Assembly (NCBI GenBank): GCA_021234155.1
Contig: JAJEKV010000062.1
Span: 5,086,497 to 5,150,496, forward strand
DNA: 64,000 nucleotides
Reading direction: 5' to 3'
Origin: Isoetes taiwanensis
Lineage: Eukaryota > Streptophyta > Lycopodiopsida > Isoetales > Isoetaceae
In this document: positions 58,333 through 64,000 of the stretch, in pieces
Layout of the letters: the number at the start of each line of letters is the position of its first letter
Position numbering within the stretch: position 1 is the stretch's first letter
Notes under the pieces: generated by a model
Seen by the model: only the letters and a program-made list of their open reading frames with translations
Told to the model about the DNA's origin: nothing
Database searches by the model: none
Translations under genes and position numbers: made by a program

Positions 58333-59270
58333 CCCTTCTTTCATGTTGAAGCTTGGTCTCATTATCCAGCAGAACGGCAACGCCTTTTCAATCTCATTTC
58401 ACGTACAAATGTAATCTTTGATTCAGTTTGTAGTCATAAATTCAATGTGTTTATTCGACATTGTTGAAGCTATTCATAGAACATTATTCTTGACAGGCCA
58501 ATGGGGTCTTCTTTTTAAGTGGAGATGTGCATTTTGGTGAAATTAGCAGCGATGATTGTGCGGTAAATTATCCATTGTATGATATCACTTCAAGTGGTCT
58601 CACACAAGCAGTGGAGAAGTCGGCATTTGGTATCTTTGCAAACATGGCAGCATGGCTGATGCCAACAACTATGAGGGTGTATAATTCTCAGTGTCATTAT
58701 AGCTCCTATGTTTACGGTAAATATTTTCCTATTTTCTAACAATGTTGCCTTTCCAAATTTTTGAAACCCGAACTACGCCACTTTGCGGGGAAAACGAAAT
58801 TTTAGAATTATCCATATAGAGTGGGATAAAGACCCTATGGTGATTCATCTAGAAGTTAGAGGCGTGTGGGGAATCCTATCTTTGCGAGAAGTTATCTCAT
58901 TGTTAGATTTACAAGCAACTAAGAATGGTTTCAAACCAAAAGAATTTCGGAGGCACTGCACTTTGGAGATAGATCATCCGTGCTATTTAAGGTACAAGCT
59001 TGCACTTAGTTTTTACGCCATTGTTTTTGGTAAGTGGTTTAATTTATAACTGATTACATGATAACAAGATCACATGATAACATGATCTTTGCAAGTTCCT
59101 TGAGCATCTCATTCTCATTCAGGTCGGTTTCATTTTCCTTTTTATTCATTACAGAAATACAGGCTTTTATTGATGGAGGTAGACCTCTAATAGTAAATCC
59201 ACATTTACATCATAGATCACTCAGCACACATCTTGCTTTAAGAAAGCTTGCCTCTTCAAATTGTAAATAA
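58333..59270 (+). pseudogene. Captured PhoD-like phosphatase gene tail
   Basis: Exons 58333-58410 (PFFHVEAWSHYPAERQRLFN), 58497-58716 (NGVFFLSGDVHFGEISSDDC, YPLYDITSSGLTQ), about 58784-59029 (IIHIEWDKDPMVIHLEVRG) and 59155-59270 (ending SSNCK then TAA). The SGDVHFGEI and YPLYDITSSGLTQ blocks are diagnostic of plant PhoD/metallophosphoesterase proteins. Most junctions keep GT/AG and phase, but the acceptor before the third exon is not evident. The N-terminal catalytic half is missing. The TAA lies one base before the Helitron terminal hairpin, so the captured 3' end was fused to the transposon terminus. Confidence 0.78.
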
Positions 59271-59271
59271 A

Positions 59272-59299
59272 GCCCGGCAACGCCGGGCACCATAACTAG
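59272..59299 (+). other. Helitron 3' terminus: hairpin plus CTAG
   Basis: The 7-bp stem GCCCGGC / GCCGGGC (59272-59278 and 59282-59288) has loop AAC, then seven bases, then CTAG at 59296-59299 followed by host T. This is the standard Helitron termination signal (hairpin about 10 nt before CTRR, insertion before T). Confidence 0.92.
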
Positions 59300-60283
59300 T
59301 TAACATGAAAAGCAATCTTAATCCCTTTCATGCCTAAATGTCTGCACTGCTATTCTAACTCCTGTTGTATATGAAATCATTTAGTATTTCAAAAAGGCCA
59401 TCTATCCGTGAAAGTATTTCTATACAAACATCTGATAAAGGCAGGTTTGGACTGCACGGGAATGTAAGATGCCCACTTTCATCAAATGCTTTGGATTTGT
59501 CATATTTGCATCATTACAATGTTTTGGGTTTATCATGTCTTCTGTTTAATGTCTAATGACATATCATTTAAATACTCCTATTAGGCTTCTACTCAGAGGT
59601 CCTCCCATGCAGGTCTGTTATTGCTGGTTGTTTAGCAGTTATACAATAATGCATGTCTTCTAACTGCCCAGAAGTCCCATGAAGCTACAAGAAAGAACTC
59701 TCTGAAATAAATAGCCTATTTATGGGCCTTCAACATTAGAAAATCATAAGATTAGGCTCCAGTTCTTTGAACCAAAGAGTATTTCTGTCTGTACCAACTT
59801 TGTTAAAGTACAAAAACATCAGTAGAAAAGCTCAAGTGGCTTGCAATATTTTCTTTCGTGTACCTAAATCTTGGCAATTTTCCTTAAAAGCATAATTTCT
59901 TCATATACAGAACTTCTAGTTTAGTTTCTAGTACTTGTTGATGTCCTTAAGGTATCCATTTTTCAAAATTCTTTTTGGAAAAGCTGTTACTTCCATCCAA
60001 ACTGGGCAGAAGGCTGTATTGTTCTAACCCCCAAAATGCTATGAATATCAGGTCTCTACTGAGGTTAAGCGGGACAGGATCCATGGGTTCCACTATCAAT
60101 ACAACCTATCTTGAACACCAAGTAGCAGCTATGAATCCAGTAGTACAGAGCCTATCTCCTCCATGCATAAGTCGAATAATGATGAAAACAGACAACAATA
60201 GAATATCTGGGAACCAGTGCAAAACAAACAATCCAAGTAGAGTTTCTTAAAGAAAACACCTACTATAGTTTGAAAAGCCCAAT
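59300..60283. other. Unassigned spacer right of the Helitron
   Basis: AT-rich. No domain, RNA or repeat recognised. Confidence 0.35.
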
Positions 60284-60515
60284 TCAGGCCGGATTGGTTG
60301 AGCACAAAGAAAACAACAATTCTGCCCAATATAAACAATGATTTAGATAAAACAATGTCTTCTTCAATGGACATACATGTATGTATGCAGTTGTTTTACC
60401 TACAGTTTCATATACACTTTGGAATCCACTATTTCTATAAGAATGACCACAAGGAAAAATAGTTGCATCATCCATCAGCATGCCCCTGACATAAAGAAGC
60501 CCCTGAGCATATAAA
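60284..60515 (-). pseudogene. U-box-like domain fragment
   Basis: On the minus strand, after an AG acceptor-like site (GCTCAG), the frame reads GLLYVRGMLMDDATIFPCGHSYRN across two lines of sequence: MLMDDATIFPCGHSYRNSGF and then VYETVGKTTAYIHVCPLKK. The PCGHS core and spacing resemble the U-box of PUB62-type plant E3 ligases, but a second structural Cys pair is degenerate (YIHVC). Only one exon is visible. It may be a captured or decayed gene piece. Confidence 0.45.
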
Positions 60516-60766
60516 TGATTAGAGGGCACCAAGAACGTTGCCTTCCTTTAGAAATATATAGCAGAAGAAGACTAGAGGACTTGCGTTTTCCACATAGTTC
60601 ATCATTTGTCAAGAGATTTTCAATCTAGCTTACAACACAAGTACATTGATGGCCTTGTGCAAATCTAGCTGCATAACGAAAGGTAAAAAGTTGCAAGCTT
60701 ATATAAATGACATATGAGCTCACTATTCTTTGGCTTCATGTTTATAAAAAGATTTAAAGGTGGTAC

Positions 60767-62142
60767 CTGAAAGATCCAATATAATTTCAATCCCTGCAAT
60801 ATTAGTGTGCAGCATGCATATCAACTAATGACTCCAGCTCCCCAGCAAGATTAAAAGGTGACATCTCTATTTCCATTTTACCTCCTTCCACTTGAATGCG
60901 GCATTTAGTGATCTATTTCGTGAACAAGCTTGTAATTTACTTCAGGCTCTTATGTTCCTTGCTTATGTCAAGAATATTGTCAAGTAGTGTAAGAAGTTCG
61001 GTTGCACATAATCGTATCTGACTAAAAGAATATTCTTTTTCAGTTGTTAAGGTGTCACAAGACAGAAGATCCAGCAGTCCAATAATGCCAGCCATAGGAG
61101 TCCTCAATTCATGACTGCATGAAAAGGATATTAGCAGACCAGCTTCGCCAAACGACGGCAAGTTAAAGAGCATTTTATTTGCTCACCTCATATTGGCCAG
61201 AAATTGACTTTTGTAGTTACTCGATTGTTCTGCATGATGTTTGGCTACTAATAACCGAATTACTTCTTGTTTAAGCTACATTTCAATGCTCATTTTGCTT
61301 GTGAGCCCACAAATTACGATGCACCCAACAATTGAAAAGCCTATTGCAATACCCACAGAAACTCCAACAACAGTTCGTTGTTGAGATTCAACCTTTCCCA
61401 TTACACTGGCTCTTGGTACAATAAGAACCGCAGTCTGTTAACCAAGTCCAAAATTTCAGGAACAGTATTTGGCCTAATATTAGTAAGACCAAGTGCAAAA
61501 CCTACCAATTGCAGATTCCCAACAATACTGTTACCAATGGGAAGGGTATCGATGTAAAATTTCCTAACCATCGGGATGACATTTTCATTGTGGGTTTCTC
61601 TATGGCAAGGGTATCATGGCCATAGTTGGATCCAAGAAATTGTGCAGCTGCAACAATAAAATGGTTAGAAGCATTGCAGGCATCTTGCATCGCATCAATT
61701 GAATTGTTGTAAGATCCAGTAATCATTGTTCCATTCTTCCTGCAGAGAGTTATAGTTACATTTGTTCTCAAACATGTGTGTACTGATGAAAGCTGGAAGG
61801 ACAGAGTATACCATGTCACATAAAGAAATCCGCCAAGGAGATCCACACTAGATAGATATCTTGTCAATGAACCAACAACCCAAAGATTTTTTTGTGCCTG
61901 ATGTTCTCACTGGCACTGCATATGAGACAAATGGATCCCCGGATATACCAGGTTCAATGTTCCATATTACCTTTCATCACAGAAGATCAAGCTAAAGTTA
62001 ACAAAAGAAATGAATGCTCCTGGGATGAGAATCAATGCTGGGCATCAGCAAATGAAAAAATAAACATAGTATTATACCTCTTGTTTTTCTTTATTGCTAA
62101 GGGAATGGCCTTTCCTAATCCATTGAATGGTCCTGTTATATT
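60767..62142 (-). pseudogene. AHK1-like hybrid histidine kinase pseudogene (sensor to dimerisation domain)
   Basis: Exons on the minus strand: 62142-62078 (NITGPFNGLGKAIPLAIKKN), about 61950-61506 (extracellular sensor: GDPFVSYAVPVRTSG, VGSLTRYLSSVDLL), 61434-61187 and 61114-60941. The 61434-61187 exon has a transmembrane helix, VVGVSVGIAIGFSIVGCIVI, then SSNYKSQFLANM. The 61114-60941 exon is the HisKA domain with the phospho-histidine in SHELRTPMAGIIGLLDLL. A further decayed exon reaches about 60767 (VEGGKMEIEMSPFNLAGELE). Broken by an in-frame TAG at 61278-61276, a frameshift in the poly-T run near 61888, and another near 60795. No ATPase or receiver domain follows. Family members sense osmotic stress at the plasma membrane. 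Confidence 0.68.
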
Positions 62143-62262
62143 CTGCATTAGAAGAGAATGTTGAGTTTTTTGAGAAGCAAGCGAAGGGGACGAAAATGAG
62201 GTCCAGCCCTGCAAATAACCGAGGAAAGAACCATTGTATACTGGCGGATTTATTGTGAGCGG

Positions 62263-62734
62263 CTATTCAAGTCTACCAATGCGTGAGTATTCAGTCATGT
62301 AGCCCTTATGACTTCTAAACCTCGCGGCACTCAGCTGTTGCTGACTTTGGAAAAATGCCCAGCAGAAACAAAGAAGAATGGATCCACCCCCATTGCACCT
62401 ATAGCAGAGTCGGCAGAATCGGCTATGGTGGGTGCTACCGGAAGCATAATGGCTCTTCAGCACTAGAGCGGCAAAGCAGCGCCCCTTTTGTGGCAACGAA
62501 GAAATATGGCCTCTGTTTCGGGTACATTCTAGTAGGCTCAAGATGAACAGAAGTGCCAGAGTCGGATCTGTAACTGCCATCGCCATGGCTGCGGCTGTCC
62601 AAGAATCTATTCCTGAACAACCGGTTAGCCGGTTTCCAAAGTGGCTGCCCAACAACAGCGGCCACCGCCAGTAAGTTTGGAGCAGTCATTGGCATATTCT
62701 TGGCATATGCTAGCATATACTTAGAATATGCCAT
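62263..62734 (-). other. Overlapping open frames of unknown meaning
   Basis: Two long minus-strand frames overlap here (62734-62435 and 62655-62263). The first starts with an in-frame run ending APNLLAVAAVVGQPLWKPA. Neither has a recognisable domain. The GC-richer composition suggests an exon or leader, possibly the first exon of the histidine kinase pseudogene, but this is unproven. Confidence 0.3.
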
Positions 62735-62813
62735 AAACTCACATCGATGGCTTGCCCCCCAAAAAATTTTATAGAAGTGTTGCGCACGAAAATAAGTGAC
62801 GGTGTCACAATTA

Positions 62814-62837
62814 TAGAAGAAGAAGAAGAAGAAGAGA
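62814..62837. repeat. (GAA)n microsatellite
   Basis: Roughly seven GAA triplets in a row, between the unassigned frames and the invertase gene. Confidence 0.85.
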
Positions 62838-63191
62838 TTTTAACGTCACGCCAGAAGGCAGGCTACAATAGTTACATAAGTAAATACATAGGTTAAGAAA
62901 ATGGCATGATTCTATTGAGTCGTACCGTCAATATTTTTTCTGAAATCGACAAGTTTCAATTTCCGACACGCGTATGAATTTGACTTACAAAGTTGTATTA
63001 CAACGCCTTAAACACCAAAGCATTCAAAAGATTTGGCATGTAGCTGTTGGAATAGTGAACAACTTGTGGTTCAAGAGTAATCATCGATCAATGAACATAT
63101 ATATACAACTTCCATATGGTGGAACACTATACAACGAATCAGGGATGGTGATTACAATGTGCCTGCTCTAATTAGTGGTATAAATCTCAAT

Positions 63192-64000
63192 TTACACTTG
63201 TATGGTTGCGCCCTTTCTTCTATTTCTTCGAGGGCTTTCTTCAAGATTGCAGAAGAGGCCCTCCAAGAGGTTAGAATTGTCTTCACATGTAAAAAAATTT
63301 ATAGCTTCTGGGTTTCTTAGTAGTTGCTTTGCAACAAGATACCCAGCAATTGACCATGTCTGGTATAACTTTGCTTGTTTCCCTATAAATCTTGCCTTCC
63401 GAGTGTCATAATACTCAGGCCATCGGTCCTTCGAAATTCTTGATTCTAAGATGCTCACTGCCCTTGCAGCCAAATCAGACCTTCCCATTTTAATACAAGC
63501 TGCTGTAAACTGCACCAAAAAATTGCACATTTTAGTTTACCACTGATACATACCATAAGTTGAACCTTTAGATGCAAGAGGCAAAATTACCTGCCAGATA
63601 AGGGTAGGCCAGGAACCTCCATTGTGATAAGACCAAGGCCTGAAAATCACATAACAGGTTAAAGAAGCTGTTCCCAGGTGAAGCAATGTGTAACAAGATA
63701 AAGTTGCTCACGTGTTCTTTGGATCACTTCCTGTGATGATGCGCCACTCTTCTCCCTCAAGGGCTGGATAACAAATCTTGAGTGGCATGCTTGCAATTAA
63801 ATCATCCCATCGGGACTCAATGAGAGCTAATATAGCTTCAGCCTGTTTCTGAGTAGTCAAAGATGTAACTATAGACCATAGATTTCCAAGTGAAAAAAAT
63901 CGAAAATCCATATGAGCTGGTTGTAAATTGCCAATAAAGTATCCACCATGTTGAGGCATCCAGTCAACAAGCCAAGAGGGTATCTGATCAGGGTATATGT
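63192..64000 (-). CDS. Alkaline/neutral invertase, GH100 (C-terminal part; 5' end outside window)
   Basis: Hydrolyses sucrose to glucose and fructose at neutral pH. Exons on the minus strand: from beyond 64000 to 63712, 63639-63591, and 63509-63192, all with GT/AG borders and joined in phase. The first carries [40 protein letters not shown] and [20 protein letters not shown]. The 49-bp middle exon gives [16 protein letters not shown]. The last has [20 protein letters not shown] and [17 protein letters not shown], ending [11 protein letters not shown]. These are hallmark GH100 blocks with no stop or frameshift, so the gene is probably functional. The basic tail recalls the C-terminus of the alpha clade (organelle-targeted isoforms), but the N-terminal transit peptide is outside the window, so location is unproven. 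Confidence 0.93.

Larger units (their letters stand above)
47018..59299 (+). mobile_element. Helitron with Rep/helicase (5' end unresolved)
   Basis: Rolling-circle DNA transposon. It contains the Rep/helicase gene (47018-56825, split by a CACTA element), a captured PhoD-like phosphatase tail (58333-59270), and a textbook 3' terminus (hairpin at 59272-59288, CTAG at 59296-59299, next base T). The left coordinate given is only the first recognised coding base. The true 5' end, expected as TC after an A, may lie upstream and could include the RPA ORF at 39521. Confidence 0.88.

Noticed and set aside
62777-62789. GTGTTGCGCACGA (minus strand TCGTGCGCAACAC) as a Helitron 5' terminus
   Set aside because: The base before TC is T here and C at 38501, not the A required by Helitron insertion at AT, and no matching 3' hairpin-CTAG was found for it.

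Overview
The window is nuclear DNA from a land plant. It has introns with GT/AG borders, plant gene families (CASP-like, alkaline/neutral invertase, AHK1-type histidine kinase, Deg7, PPR, PhoD-like phosphatase), and a dense load of plant-type transposons (Ty1-copia, Ty3-gypsy, L1-like LINEs, Helitron, CACTA). Gene density is very low and long AT-rich spacers separate the genes, which suggests a large, transposon-rich genome such as a fern or another non-grass plant. The lineage is a guess. No rRNA, tRNA, CRISPR or organelle-type block was seen.

Layout. 1-3.5 kb: two tandem CASP-like membrane-protein genes on the minus strand, the first cut by the window edge, with a foldback element between them. 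3.5-9 kb: LINE fragments, an array of palindromic repeats and a diverged 240-bp tandem duplication. 9.5-12.7 kb: LTR, gag and protease of a decayed Ty3-type element. 12.4-23.9 kb: a 4.55-kb segment (B) present twice in direct orientation. The second copy lies between two ~280-bp direct repeats (A), and a GC-richer unassigned block separates the two copies. Each copy carries a 5'-truncated LINE with its target-site duplication preserved. 24-27 kb: local tandem repeats and a second array of the palindromic repeat. 27-30 kb: a reverse-strand Ty1-copia element, truncated in reverse transcriptase and lacking its protease. 30.6-31 kb: a LINE endonuclease scrap. 32.9-37 kb: a non-autonomous LTR element whose only coding region is a long unknown, partly coiled-coil protein.

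39.5-59.3 kb is Helitron territory. It holds an intact RPA70-like ORF (39521-41032), a PPR fragment, an orphan exon, a Rep/helicase polyprotein broken by frameshifts, and a Helitron 3' terminus (hairpin plus CTAG at 59299). A captured PhoD-like phosphatase tail ends just before that hairpin. The Rep domain is interrupted by a 5,044-bp CACTA-like element (48852-53895) with matching termini and a 3-bp target duplication. This element has no visible transposase and carries exons of a Deg7 protease gene plus an apparent SAP30-like exon, so it is gene capture nested within gene capture.

59.3-64 kb: on the minus strand lie a U-box-like fragment, a histidine kinase pseudogene, and the 3' end of an apparently functional alkaline/neutral invertase gene whose three visible exons join in phase. 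The likely living host genes are the CASP-like pair, the invertase, and possibly the RPA ORF. Almost everything else is mobile or decayed.
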